64,000 bases of DNA from contig JBAZXW010000023.1 of NCBI GenBank assembly GCA_041659605.1, positions 6,436 to 70,435 of the forward strand, in the 5' to 3' direction. Shown here in pieces: positions 16,715-24,352 of the stretch (positions are counted from its first letter, which is position 1; the number at the start of each line of letters is the position of its first letter). A program made the position numbers and the translations under genes. The notes beneath the pieces were generated by a model, which made no database searches, had not been told where the DNA came from, and saw nothing but the letters and a program-made list of their open reading frames with translations. The stretch is from Solimonas sp041659605. GTDB lineage: Bacteria; Pseudomonadota; Gammaproteobacteria; Nevskiales; Nevskiaceae.

Positions 16715-17869
16715 ATGAGGAGCAAGGAGCATTTCTCGCGGTTTCTCGCGACGCACCCGCAGCGGCTGCATTTCTGCGCCCACAGCCACCATCCGTGGCC
16801 GGACGTCAGCTTCGAGGCGCACCAGCAGGCCTGGCTAGACGCAGCGGAGCTGATCGACGCGAAGTGGGACAAGATCTTCGGCGAAATCGTCCCGTCCGCC
16901 CAGCATCACCTGGCGCGGCTGCTGAACCTGCCCGACCCCGCCACCCTCTGCTTCGGTGCGAACACGCACGAGTTCGTGCTGAGGCTGATGTCCTCGATCG
17001 AGCCGCGGCCGTTCCGCATCCTGACGACCGACAGCGAGTTCATCAGCTTCGAGCGCCAGGCCCGGCGCCTCGAAGAAGCGGGCCGTGCCGAGGTCACGCG
17101 CGTGCACGTCGAGCCTTTTGCGACGTTCGCGTCGCGCTTCATCGAGGCTGCGCAGGCCGGCGGTCATCACCTTGTCTATTTCAGCCAGGTCTTCTACAAC
17201 TCCGGCTACTGGATCGAGGATCTGCTGCCGATCGTCGAAGCGGTGCCGAGCGCGCGCAGCCTGGTGGTGATCGACGGCTATCACGGATTCATGGCGGTGC
17301 CGACCGACCTCGGCCGCGTTGCGGCGCGCGCGTTCTACCTGGGCGGCGGCTACAAGTACGCGATGAGCGGCGAAGGCGCCGCCTATCTGCACTGCCCGCC
17401 CGGGCAGATCCCGCGTCCGGTCAACACCGGCTGGTTCGCGGGCATGGACCGGCTGACCGACCGCGACGGCGCTGCCCTCGTGTATCCGGAGTCAGGCGGC
17501 CGCTTCTGGGGCGCGACCTTCGACCCCAGCGCGCTGTATCGATTCAACGCGGTGATGGACTGGGCGCGGCGTCACCAGCTGAGCGTGCCGGCGATTCGCG
17601 CGCATGTTGTGGAGCTGCAGCGCGAGTTCCTCGCGGCGCTCGACCATCGCCGCCATGCGGTGCTGTCGCGTAGCTGCCTGGTTCCGGCAGAGCCGCATCC
17701 GCGCGGCAGCTTCCTGAGCTTCCATCATCCCCGCGCCGGCGAAGTCCACGCGCAACTGCAGGCCGCAGACGTCGTCACCGACGTGCGCGGCGAGCGCCTG
17801 CGCATCGGCTTCGGCCTCTATCACGACCGCGGCGACGTCACCGAACTGTTGCGCCGGATCGACGCGTAG
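16715..17869 (+). CDS. Aminotransferase class V / kynureninase-like PLP enzyme
   Basis: A 384-aa fold-type I PLP enzyme. D187 in VVIDGYHGF would pair with the cofactor ring nitrogen, and K214 in LGGGYKYAMSGEG would form the Schiff base. The N-terminal HFCAHSHHPWP stretch corresponds to the substrate-arm region of kynureninase-like members. The ATG at 16715 has GGAGGCGGG upstream. It stands alone; no tryptophan-catabolism genes are near, so kynureninase proper is doubtful. Amine, cysteine or kynurenine-type substrates are all possible. Confidence 0.78.
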   Translation: MRSKEHFSRFLATHPQRLHFCAHSHHPWPDVSFEAHQQAWLDAAELIDAKWDKIFGEIVPSAQHHLARLLNLPDPATLCFGANTHEFVLRLMSSIEPRPFRILTTDSEFISFERQARRLEEAGRAEVTRVHVEPFATFASRFIEAAQAGGHHLVYFSQVFYNSGYWIEDLLPIVEAVPSARSLVVIDGYHGFMAVPTDLGRVAARAFYLGGGYKYAMSGEGAAYLHCPPGQIPRPVNTGWFAGMDRLTDRDGAALVYPESGGRFWGATFDPSALYRFNAVMDWARRHQLSVPAIRAHVVELQREFLAALDHRRHAVLSRSCLVPAEPHPRGSFLSFHHPRAGEVHAQLQAADVVTDVRGERLRIGFGLYHDRGDVTELLRRIDA

Positions 17870-17887
17870 TGCGCATTCTGCGCAAGC

Positions 17888-17912
17888 CGGGGCCGTCCTG
17901 GCCCCGACTTTC
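17888..17912 (+). terminator. Hairpin between convergent genes (probable terminator)
   Basis: A 7-bp perfect stem CGGGGCC/GGCCCCG with a 5-base loop lies 19 bases past the PLP enzyme stop, followed by ACTTTC. The T run is short, so termination may be partial. It lies between two convergent genes. Confidence 0.5.
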
Positions 17913-17924
17913 AAAACAAGCTAT

Positions 17925-18569
17925 TCAAAATGGGATGAAGGACCGTTCGCGCGTGTAGTGGATGTAGCCGAGGCTTGCGCCCGCGCGTAGCCCGACGCCG
18001 GTGCGGATTGGCGCCAGCACGATGTCGCCGCTGCGCTGGTAGTTCACGCTGAAGCCGGCGACGACGTAGAGACTGCCATCGACCGCGGGAAAGCGCTGGA
18101 ACAGGTCGCGGCTGTCGCGCAGGTTGTAGACCAGCGTGAACACCTTCGACGCGCTGCCGCCGAAATCCCAGCCAATCGTGGGGCCCTGCCAGTACACCGG
18201 CTGACCGTCGCCGCCCTTGTACCGCAAGACCCCTTCGCCGTAGCGGACGCCGACGACCGCCGCGCCGCCGCCTTCGCGGCCGAGGATGTAGGCCGTGGGC
18301 CGGCCGTGGTCGGAGAACGTGCGCTCGATGGCCTTGGCCAGGTTCTCGCTGGTTTCGCCGAAGAACTGCGAGGCCTCGCGCGCGATCTCCTCGGAGGTAT
18401 AAGTCTGATCGGTCGATGGCTGCGGCGTCGCATCGCTTGCGGTGGCGGAATCGGCCTGCGCGACGATGAGCGTGCGCGGCGGCTGGGGATCGCGCGGCGC
18501 GTCGTAGGCGCGCGGTGCGGCGCAGGCGGTGAGTGCGGCAAGCAGCGCAGCGACAATGGTTCTCTTCAT
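17925..18569 (-). CDS. EipA-like lipoprotein (DUF1134)
   Basis: A 214-aa envelope protein. The N-terminus MKRTIVAALLAALTAC is a lipoprotein signal with lipobox LTAC (Cys16 lipidated). The rest is a DUF1134 domain: TSEEIAREASQFFGETSENL, AYILGREGGGAAVVGVRYGEG, and GWDFGGSASKVFTLVYNL, ending in a beta-barrel-like stretch. In Brucella EipA, a member of this family, supports cell-envelope integrity. The ATG at 18569 has GGAG upstream; the open frame further up is a shadow of the TerB gene. It is the last gene of the OMP-TerB-EipA operon. Lipidation instead of periplasmic secretion is worth noting. Confidence 0.82.
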   Translation of the reverse strand: MKRTIVAALLAALTACAAPRAYDAPRDPQPPRTLIVAQADSATASDATPQPSTDQTYTSEEIAREASQFFGETSENLAKAIERTFSDHGRPTAYILGREGGGAAVVGVRYGEGVLRYKGGDGQPVYWQGPTIGWDFGGSASKVFTLVYNLRDSRDLFQRFPAVDGSLYVVAGFSVNYQRSGDIVLAPIRTGVGLRAGASLGYIHYTRERSFIPF

Positions 18570-18633
18570 CCTGGACTCCGTCATTCGATTCGACATCGTG
18601 GCGGCGGGCAAATGAACCCGCGCTGACAGGACT

Positions 18634-19083
18634 TCAGGCCCGAGCTGAAAGTTCCGCCTCGACCTTGAGGCGCAGCCGCACGAAGTCGGCATGCGCGATG
18701 AACAGCAGGTCGGCGAGCTGGCGGATGCGCGCCTCCTCGTACGGCGCAACGCGCCCGTCGGCGTAGGCCACACGCCACAGCCATTCCAGCAGCTCGCATT
18801 TGGCCGCGCGATCGAGCTCGGTATTGAGCGTGCGCAGGAATTCGTGCAGCGATACCGCCTGCTGCGCCTGCGCGAACGCGTGCTCGATCAGCTCGCCAAC
18901 CTGCTGCGCGTCCAGTCCCAGCACCGAGGCCAGCGCCGCCTGCATCGCCTGCCGCTCTGACGGCTGGTCCTCGAAATCGGCGCGCGCCGTCTCCACCAGC
19001 AGAACGGCCATCGCCAGATGCCGCTGCGACGGGCCGGCCGGCGTCGAAGGCGCGCGCAGAATCCGAGACAGCTTGTTGAACAT
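18634..19083 (-). CDS. TerB-like (tellurite resistance TerB family) protein
   Basis: A 149-aa helical protein whose core AVLLVETARADFEDQPSERQ and WRVAYADGRVAPYEEARIRQ has the paired acidic helices (DxxxxxxER and ADGRV..YEE) of TerB-like domains, which bind metal. The ATG at 19083 is preferred to a GTG two codons earlier because GAGGTG precedes it. No signal peptide is present. It sits 7 bases after an outer-membrane protein gene and 64 bases before the EipA-like gene. No other ter genes are present, so a stand-alone metal-sensing or envelope-stress role is more likely than tellurite resistance. Confidence 0.8.
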   Translation of the reverse strand: MFNKLSRILRAPSTPAGPSQRHLAMAVLLVETARADFEDQPSERQAMQAALASVLGLDAQQVGELIEHAFAQAQQAVSLHEFLRTLNTELDRAAKCELLEWLWRVAYADGRVAPYEEARIRQLADLLFIAHADFVRLRLKVEAELSARA

Positions 19084-19090
19084 GCCCACC

Positions 19091-19831
19091 TCAGAACGAC
19101 AAACCGACCCGCAGGTTGTAGGCGTTGTTGTCGCCCGAACGCTCGTATTCGGGGGTCAGCTCCAGAAAGCCGAGACTCAGGCGCAGGCCGGCGAAGAAAC
19201 GCTCCTTTTCGGCGTCAACCTCGCTCAGGCCGAAGTCCTGCTCGGCCGAGCCCGTGGGCGTTGCGGTCGCCCAGATGTAGCCGGCGCCGATGTACGGGGT
19301 CAGGACGGCAAAGCCCTTGGACAGCGAGACGTCGGCGTTCCAGGCTTCGTAGTCGAAGTCGTCGATGCCGGCGGTCCGGGTGTACGCGCCGCGCACGGCC
19401 AGTGCCGGCTGTGCGACACCGCCTTCGAGAATCGCATAGCGCAGCTCCGCGCCGTAGGCCTTGACGCTGGTGTCCGGAATCGCGGTGTAGAACGCGCCGA
19501 CGTCGATGCCGAAGGGCAAACCCTTGGTGGCGACGATGCCGGCCATGCCAACCGCATCGACATCCGTGCCGGTCAGCGTCTGCCACGCGTCCTTGTTCTC
19601 GGTCGTCGTGTAGTTGGCGATCACGCCGACGCCGATGCCGGTGATGCCGGTGGCCTCGGCCGGTCCGAGCTGCTTGTAGTTGAGCGCCGAGCTGATGTCC
19701 TGCACCGCACCGTCGAACGCGGCCTGGCAATCGCTGACCACTGCATTGCAGTCGACGCCGAATTCCGTCGTCGCGGCGAATACCCGCGGCGTCAGCAGGA
19801 CGAAAGAACAGGCAAGCAGCGAACGGCGCAT
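19091..19831 (-). CDS. Outer membrane beta-barrel protein
   Basis: A 246-aa protein with a cleavable signal peptide (MRRSLLACSFVLLTPRVFA, cut before ATTEF), many alternating aromatic/hydrophobic strands such as FAVLTPYIGAGYIWA, and a C-terminal phenylalanine (RVGLSF), the sorting signal for outer-membrane barrels. About eight to ten strands are likely. Two cysteines near the N-terminus (VDCNAVVSDC) may form a disulfide. The start has AAGGAGAG. It is the first gene of an operon with TerB-like and EipA-like genes. Family not recognised. Confidence 0.75.
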   Translation of the reverse strand: MRRSLLACSFVLLTPRVFAATTEFGVDCNAVVSDCQAAFDGAVQDISSALNYKQLGPAEATGITGIGVGVIANYTTTENKDAWQTLTGTDVDAVGMAGIVATKGLPFGIDVGAFYTAIPDTSVKAYGAELRYAILEGGVAQPALAVRGAYTRTAGIDDFDYEAWNADVSLSKGFAVLTPYIGAGYIWATATPTGSAEQDFGLSEVDAEKERFFAGLRLSLGFLELTPEYERSGDNNAYNLRVGLSF

Positions 19832-19906
19832 GAGGCTCTCCTTCGGGTTTCCGGAACAGCGCGGGCGCGAGAATAACAGAGCTTGGCTGAACCGCCGGAA
19901 AACCGG

Positions 19907-20566
19907 TCAGGCGACGTGACGCTGCAGAAACGCCTGCACGATGCCGCCCAGTTCGGTCAGACGCCCATGAAAGAAATGGCCGACGCCGTCGAGCGTGACC
20001 AGTTCCGGCGGCGGATCGTAGGCATCCAGCACGGCCTTGGTCTTCGCGTAGTCGACGACCTCGTCGTCGACGCCGTGCACCACCAGCCAAGGACAGCCCG
20101 GACGCGGCGGCACCACGTCGTCGCCGACGTACTTGCCGAACGGCGGCGCGATGCTGACCTGCGCCAGCGGCTGCACGTGGCGCGCAGCACGCACGCTGAC
20201 CCAGGCGCCGAACGAGAACCCCATCAACACGACCCGCGCCCCGGGCAGCAGGTCGCGCATCCAGTTCACCAGGAACTCGACATCGTCGGTCTCGCCGCGC
20301 CCGGCGTCGTGCTGGCCCTCGCTGCGACCGACGCCGCGGAAGTTGAAGCGCAGCGCGTGCAAACCGGCCTTCTGCGCGCTGGACGCGAGCATGTACGCCA
20401 CCTTGTTGCTCATCGCGCCGCCGAACAGCGGGTGCGGATGGCAGACGATCGCGAACGCCGGCGGCGCCAGCGGCTGCAGCGGCGCGGACAACAACACCTC
20501 GATGCGCCCGGCCGGGCCGGAAATCAGGCGTTCTTCGGTGGTGCCGTTGGGGGGTAGTGTATTCAC
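19907..20566 (-). CDS. Alpha/beta hydrolase (dienelactone hydrolase/YfhR-like)
   Basis: A 219-aa alpha/beta hydrolase. The oxyanion region CHPHPLFGGAMSNKV, the nucleophile elbow GFSFGAW (Ser), the acid in VVHGVDDEVV, and the catalytic His in VGHFFHG are all present in order. The start is uncertain: a GTG at 20566 gives the usual family N-terminus (an LISGPAGRIEV-type strand), while the open frame continues 32 codons upstream. The ribosome site is weak. The family contains esterases and acyl hydrolases of unknown substrate, and the gene appears to be alone. Confidence 0.78.
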   Translation of the reverse strand: MNTLPPNGTTEERLISGPAGRIEVLLSAPLQPLAPPAFAIVCHPHPLFGGAMSNKVAYMLASSAQKAGLHALRFNFRGVGRSEGQHDAGRGETDDVEFLVNWMRDLLPGARVVLMGFSFGAWVSVRAARHVQPLAQVSIAPPFGKYVGDDVVPPRPGCPWLVVHGVDDEVVDYAKTKAVLDAYDPPPELVTLDGVGHFFHGRLTELGGIVQAFLQRHVA

Positions 20567-20623
20567 AGGACAGTGATCAAGGGTCGATTCAGGGTGGGCG
20601 CGCCGAACGGCCGGAAACCGCGC

Positions 20624-20652
20624 TTGCGAGTCCGGGACTCGCTGCCTATAGT
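20624..20652 (+). promoter_or_regulatory. Sigma-70 promoter for the secreted protein gene at 20694
   Basis: TTGCGA (20624-20629), a 17-base spacer and TATAGT (20647-20652) match consensus at 4 and 5 of 6 positions with ideal spacing. A GGGGGA ribosome site and an ATG at 20694 follow, giving a leader of about 35 bases. Confidence 0.6.
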
Positions 20653-20693
20653 CTGGCGGCAACTATTTGAATTCAAAGTACGGGGGAATCTCA

Positions 20694-21317
20694 ATGCGTA
20701 ACATCCTTGTGGCACTGACCACCGGCGCAGCTCTATGCGGCACTGTTCTCCTCGCAGGCGCCGCGGCGCCGGACGAGCGCCAGCCCGAGGCGCGCGCCTA
20801 TCTGAACTTCACCTTCGGCGGCGCCACGCCGGCGTCCGAGTCGTTCTTCTACGGCTTGCGTCTCGACCGCCCTGCCCTCGCGGATGAATCCGAATTGCGG
20901 CCGGCGCTGATGGCGATCGAATTCACGCGCGGCGGCTTTTCGTCCGCCAGCGTCAACGGCATGCCGTTCGTGCAGCAGCTGCGTCTCAACCAGGACGAGG
21001 AAGGCGGCAGCTCCGGCTCCCAGTGGACGGCGATCGACTGGGGCCTGCTGGCGGCCGGCGTGGTCGGCGTGGGCTTCGCGGTTGCGGAGGTCGCCGACAG
21101 CCAGGACGAGTCGCCGGATCCGGCCCCGGGCGGCAGCACCACCGGCGATACGACGGGGGATACCACCGGCGACACCACCGGCGGCACCTGCATCCCCGGC
21201 ACGCCGCTGTGCCTGCCGTTCGACGCGCGCGACGGCGGCCGCGGCCTCGAATCCACTGCCGAGATTCTCGATCTGGACGGTGGCACGGGGTACATGGGCG
21301 ATCTGATTCCGCAATGA
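20694..21317 (+). CDS. Secreted or membrane-anchored protein with TTGD repeats
   Basis: A 207-aa protein not assigned to any family. It begins with a signal peptide (MRNILVALTTGAALCG, hydrophobic to about residue 25). A globular stretch follows with FTFGG and LRLDRPALADESELRPALM, then a hydrophobic segment (GLLAAGVVGVGFAVAEVA, about residues 111-128). A Thr/Gly/Asp linker of four 12-base units comes next, and a short C-terminal part with two cysteines (CIPGTPLC). The start at 20694 has GGGGGA and a good promoter in front, so the gene is probably real and expressed. Likely located in the periplasm or inner membrane. Confidence 0.6.
   Translation: MRNILVALTTGAALCGTVLLAGAAAPDERQPEARAYLNFTFGGATPASESFFYGLRLDRPALADESELRPALMAIEFTRGGFSSASVNGMPFVQQLRLNQDEEGGSSGSQWTAIDWGLLAAGVVGVGFAVAEVADSQDESPDPAPGGSTTGDTTGDTTGDTTGGTCIPGTPLCLPFDARDGGRGLESTAEILDLDGGTGYMGDLIPQ
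21138..21185 (+). repeat. Tandem 12-base repeat coding for TTGD
   Basis: Four consecutive 12-base units of the form ACCACCGGCGAT, coding Thr-Thr-Gly-Asp three times and Thr-Thr-Gly-Gly once. Units 1, 3 and 4 are nearly identical; unit 2 differs at synonymous positions. It forms a flexible linker between the hydrophobic segment and the C-terminus of the secreted protein. Confidence 0.9.
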
Positions 21318-21337
21318 TCACGAACTGATACCCACCC

Positions 21338-21367
21338 AAGGGGAGCCGTCGGCTCCCCTTATCATTT
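21338..21367 (+). terminator. Hairpin terminator after the TTGD-repeat protein gene
   Basis: A 10-bp perfect stem AAGGGGAGCC/GGCTCCCCTT with a 3-base loop, followed by ATCATTT, lies 20 bases after the stop codon and before the HTTM gene. The T tract is weak, but stem strength and position fit a terminator. Confidence 0.65.
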
Positions 21368-21391
21368 GCGCACCGCAATCCCGGCACCCCC

Positions 21392-23212
21392 ATGGACTTC
21401 ACCCAACGCTACCCGCGGCTCGCCGAAATCGTCGGCATCGACCTGCGCACGCTGGCGCTGTTCCGCGCCGCGCTCGGCACGGTGCTGTTCTGCAACCTGC
21501 TGCTGGCGTTCGGCGACCTGTCGGCGTTCTGGACCGACACCGGCGTGATGCCGCGCAGCTGGCTGCTGCAATTCGAACCGGCGCAGCGGATTTCGGTTTA
21601 TCTCGCCGGCGGCCAGTCCTGGTTTGTCGGCACGCTGCTGGCGATGCAGGCCATCCTCGCACTGATGTTTGCGCTGGGCTGGCGCACGCGGCTCGCCAGC
21701 ATCCTGTCCTTCGTGCTGTGGGCGTCGCTGCTCAACCGCAATCCGGTGGTCATTATCGGCGGCGACCTGCTGATGGCCTGCATGCTGTTCTGGTCGATGT
21801 TCCTGCCGGTCGGCGCGCGCTACTCGGTCGACGCCGCGACTGCGGACAATCCGCCGCCCGCGCCGAACCTGCACGTGTCCTGGGGCTCGTTGGGCCTGCT
21901 GCTGCAGGTGATGTCGGTGTACTTCTTCAGCGCGATACTCAAGTCCGGCCGCGAATGGGTGCCCGACTACACCGCCGTGTACTACGCGCTGTCGCTGGAC
22001 CGCCACGTCCTGCCGCTGGGCAAGCTGCTCAACGAGTCCCTGCCGCTGACGAAGGCGCTGAGCGCCTACGTCTGGTGGCTGGAACTGCTCGCGCCGATCC
22101 TGATGTTCTCGCCGCTGTTCCTGCGCCCGCTGCGCTTCGGCCTGATGCTGGCGCTGATGCTGATGCACGTCGGCTTCCTGTTGTGCCTGGAGCTCGGGCA
22201 TTTCCCGTTGGTGAGCCTGTCCTCTCTCACCGTGTTCTGCGGCGGCTGGGTCTGGGATCGCCTCGGTCAGCGCCACCAGCGCCGGCATCCGCTGGCGCCG
22301 CGCATCTACTACGACCGCGACTGCGGCTTCTGCCTGAAGTCCTGCCGCCTGCTCCAGCAGTTCCTGATTCTGCCGCGTTCAAGCATTGCGCCCGCCCAGG
22401 ACACGCCGCGCGCACGCACGCTGATGGAAGCCAACTACTCCTGGGTCGTGATCGACGGCGACGAGCAGGCCTATCTCAAGTGGTCCGCGTTCACGGTTCT
22501 GGTCCGGCGCTCGCCGCTGCTGGGCGGGTTGTGGCCGCTGCTGCGCGCACCCGCGCTCGAACGCCCCGGCAACGCCGTCTACGACTTCGTCGCCCGCCAC
22601 CGCGGCGCCTTCGGCACGTTGAGCGCTTTGCTGCTGCCGACCCGCACGATTCGCTGGGAACCGGGCCGCATCGGGCAGGTGCTGGCGGCGGTGTTGGTCC
22701 TGCTGGTCCTGGTCTGGAACCTGCACACCGTCGGCATGCCGCCGCAGCGCGGCTATGCGGCGCTGACGCCGCTGTTCCGCGCGCTGCGCATCGACCAGCT
22801 GTGGAACATGTTCGCGCCATTTCCGCTCAAGGAAGACGGCTGGCTGGTCGTGCCCGGACGGCTGGCCGACGGCACCGAGATCGACGTGCTGCACCCGCAG
22901 CGCGGCGCGCCGAGCTTCGACAAGCCGGCGCTGTATTCGCGGGATCATCCCAATATCCGCTGGCTGACCTATCGCGGGCGCCTGTGGGAACGCCCGTACG
23001 CCGACCAGCGCCTGTACTACGGCAAGTACCTGTGCCGGACCTGGAATGCCGACAAGATCGAAGGCGAGGCGCGCAAGCGGCGCCTGATGACGCTCAAGAT
23101 GATCTACGCCCTCGAAACAACGCCGCCTCCGGGAACGCAGGCGACCGTCGAGCAGCAAGTGCTGTGGCGCCACGAGTGCTTCCCGGAGGAGACCAAGGGA
23201 CAAGTTCCTTGA
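21392..23212 (+). CDS. HTTM membrane protein fused to a DCC (DUF393) thiol domain
   Basis: A 606-aa protein. The N-terminal half (to about residue 290) is an HTTM domain, related to vitamin K-dependent gamma-carboxylase: LALFRAALGTVLF, a GDLSAFWTDTGVMPR loop, then several membrane helices including GWRTRLASIL. From about residue 305 comes a DCC domain with YYDRDCGFCLKSC, a thioredoxin-like CxxC motif. A further membrane helix near 440 and a soluble tail with LWNMFAPFP follow. HTTM and DCC proteins are often neighbours; here they are one chain, suggesting linked membrane redox chemistry. Its stop overlaps the TTG start of tatD. Confidence 0.8.
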   Translation: MDFTQRYPRLAEIVGIDLRTLALFRAALGTVLFCNLLLAFGDLSAFWTDTGVMPRSWLLQFEPAQRISVYLAGGQSWFVGTLLAMQAILALMFALGWRTRLASILSFVLWASLLNRNPVVIIGGDLLMACMLFWSMFLPVGARYSVDAATADNPPPAPNLHVSWGSLGLLLQVMSVYFFSAILKSGREWVPDYTAVYYALSLDRHVLPLGKLLNESLPLTKALSAYVWWLELLAPILMFSPLFLRPLRFGLMLALMLMHVGFLLCLELGHFPLVSLSSLTVFCGGWVWDRLGQRHQRRHPLAPRIYYDRDCGFCLKSCRLLQQFLILPRSSIAPAQDTPRARTLMEANYSWVVIDGDEQAYLKWSAFTVLVRRSPLLGGLWPLLRAPALERPGNAVYDFVARHRGAFGTLSALLLPTRTIRWEPGRIGQVLAAVLVLLVLVWNLHTVGMPPQRGYAALTPLFRALRIDQLWNMFAPFPLKEDGWLVVPGRLADGTEIDVLHPQRGAPSFDKPALYSRDHPNIRWLTYRGRLWERPYADQRLYYGKYLCRTWNADKIEGEARKRRLMTLKMIYALETTPPPGTQATVEQQVLWRHECFPEETKGQVP

Positions 23213-24021
23213 ACGGCCTGGTCGACATTGGGGCCAACCTCGCGCACGACAGCTTCGACGCCGATCTCGATGCGGTGCTCGAACGCGCGGCCGCGGCCGG
23301 CGTCTCGCAGATCGTCGTGACCGGCAGTTCGGCCGACAGCAACCTCAAAGCGGTCGAGCTGGCACGGCGCCATCGCGGCCGGCTGTACACAACCGCCGGT
23401 TTGCATCCGCACCACGCCGCGGACTGGAACGATGCGCTGGCCGAACAGATCCGCGGCCTGGCCGCGCAGCCTGAAGTCGTCGCGCTCGGTGAATGCGGTC
23501 TCGATTACTTCCGCAACTATGCGTCGCACGAAGATCAGCGCCGGGCCTTCGCCGCGCAGCTGGGGCTGGCGACGCAGACCGGCAAGCCGCTGTTCCTGCA
23601 CCAGCGCGATGCGCATGCGGACTTTCACGCGATGCTGCGCGAATACCGCTCGCGCCTCGGGCCGGTCGTCGTGCACTGTTTCACCGACACGCGGGCCGCG
23701 CTCGAAGACTGCCTCGCACTCGACTGCCACATCGGCATCACCGGCTGGATCTGCGACGAGCGCCGCGGCGCGCATCTCATCGACGCGGTGCGCATCATTC
23801 CGGACCAGCGCCTGATGATCGAAACCGACGCGCCCTACCTGCTGCCGCGCACGGCGCCGGCAACGGTTCTACGGGCCAGCCACCGGCGCAATGAGCCGGC
23901 CTATCTGACCTGGACTGTGCGCGCACTCGCCGCCGCGCGCGGCCAGACGGAAGCGCAGGTCGCGGCAGCGACGAGCGCGACAGCGCGGGCGTTCTTCGGT
24001 TTGCCGGCGCCGAACTCGTAG
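23209..24021 (+). CDS. tatD: TatD family metal-dependent deoxyribonuclease
   Basis: A 270-aa TIM-barrel hydrolase. It starts with LVDIGANLAHDSF, then TTAGLHPHHA, a GECGLDYFRN stretch, FLHQRDAH, HCFTD and IETDAPYLLPR, the usual metal ligands of TatD. The GITGWICDERRG segment is as in E. coli TatD rather than YcfH or YjjV. Characterised homologues act as 3'-5' exonucleases in DNA repair and apoptosis-like degradation. The start is TTG at 23209, overlapping the TGA of the HTTM gene (TTGA), with AAGGGA upstream; no in-frame ATG is near. Its TAG stop is part of a REP-like palindrome. Confidence 0.9.
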   Translation: MNGLVDIGANLAHDSFDADLDAVLERAAAAGVSQIVVTGSSADSNLKAVELARRHRGRLYTTAGLHPHHAADWNDALAEQIRGLAAQPEVVALGECGLDYFRNYASHEDQRRAFAAQLGLATQTGKPLFLHQRDAHADFHAMLREYRSRLGPVVVHCFTDTRAALEDCLALDCHIGITGWICDERRGAHLIDAVRIIPDQRLMIETDAPYLLPRTAPATVLRASHRRNEPAYLTWTVRALAAARGQTEAQVAAATSATARAFFGLPAPNS

Positions 24022-24076
24022 CCCGGGCGCAGCCCGGGGATCGGCGCCGGATATCCCCGGACTTCGTCCGGGCCGC
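24018..24076. repeat. REP-like palindrome, copy 1 (GTAGCCCGGG type)
   Basis: Begins GTAGCCCGGGCGCAGCCCGG and ends near CCGGACTTCGTCCGGGCCGC. The same outline is found at 43502-43560 and, more diverged, at 61446-61497. The right end here is degenerate (GCCGC instead of GCTAC). Two internal hairpins can form: CCCGGGCGCAGCCCGGG and CCGGACTTCGTCCGG. It lies between tatD and a convergent gene, and its GTAG end contains the tatD stop. Confidence 0.8.
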
Positions 24077-24082
24077 ACCCGC

Positions 24083-24322
24083 TCAACCCGCTGGCATCCA
24101 CTTCGACGCAGCGAGCAGCGCGAGCCCGCCCCAGATCGCCAGGCTGGTGAGCCACGGGACGATGCCGTCCCGCGCATGCAGCAGGCCCCAGGCGCGCGTC
24201 CCGCAGCCGTCACACTCCAGGGGGCGGACCGGGACGATGCAGGACAGCAGCCACTGCCCGAACGTGCGGTGCGCCCGGTGCAGCGTGGGCGCCTCGCAGG
24301 TCTTGCACATCCGCGCGCTCAA
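24083..24322 (-). CDS. Small zinc-ribbon membrane protein
   Basis: A 79-aa protein with CKTC near the N-terminus and CDGC near residue 38, spaced as a zinc ribbon. One membrane helix (TSLAIWGGLALLAASKW) lies near the C-terminus, with a shorter hydrophobic stretch (LLSCIVPV) between the cysteine pairs. The TTG at 24322 has AGGGGA at 7 bases; an ATG four codons later is the alternative. It sits between tatD (convergent) and the ilvD 3' end, 30 bases past ilvD, so it is in the ilvD orientation but probably upstream in no operon. Function unknown; coding is judged from the two CxxC pairs and the ribosome site. Confidence 0.5.
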   Translation of the reverse strand: MSARMCKTCEAPTLHRAHRTFGQWLLSCIVPVRPLECDGCGTRAWGLLHARDGIVPWLTSLAIWGGLALLAASKWMPAG

Positions 24323-24352
24323 GGTCGTTCCCCTGTCGCGCGGTGCGCAATC

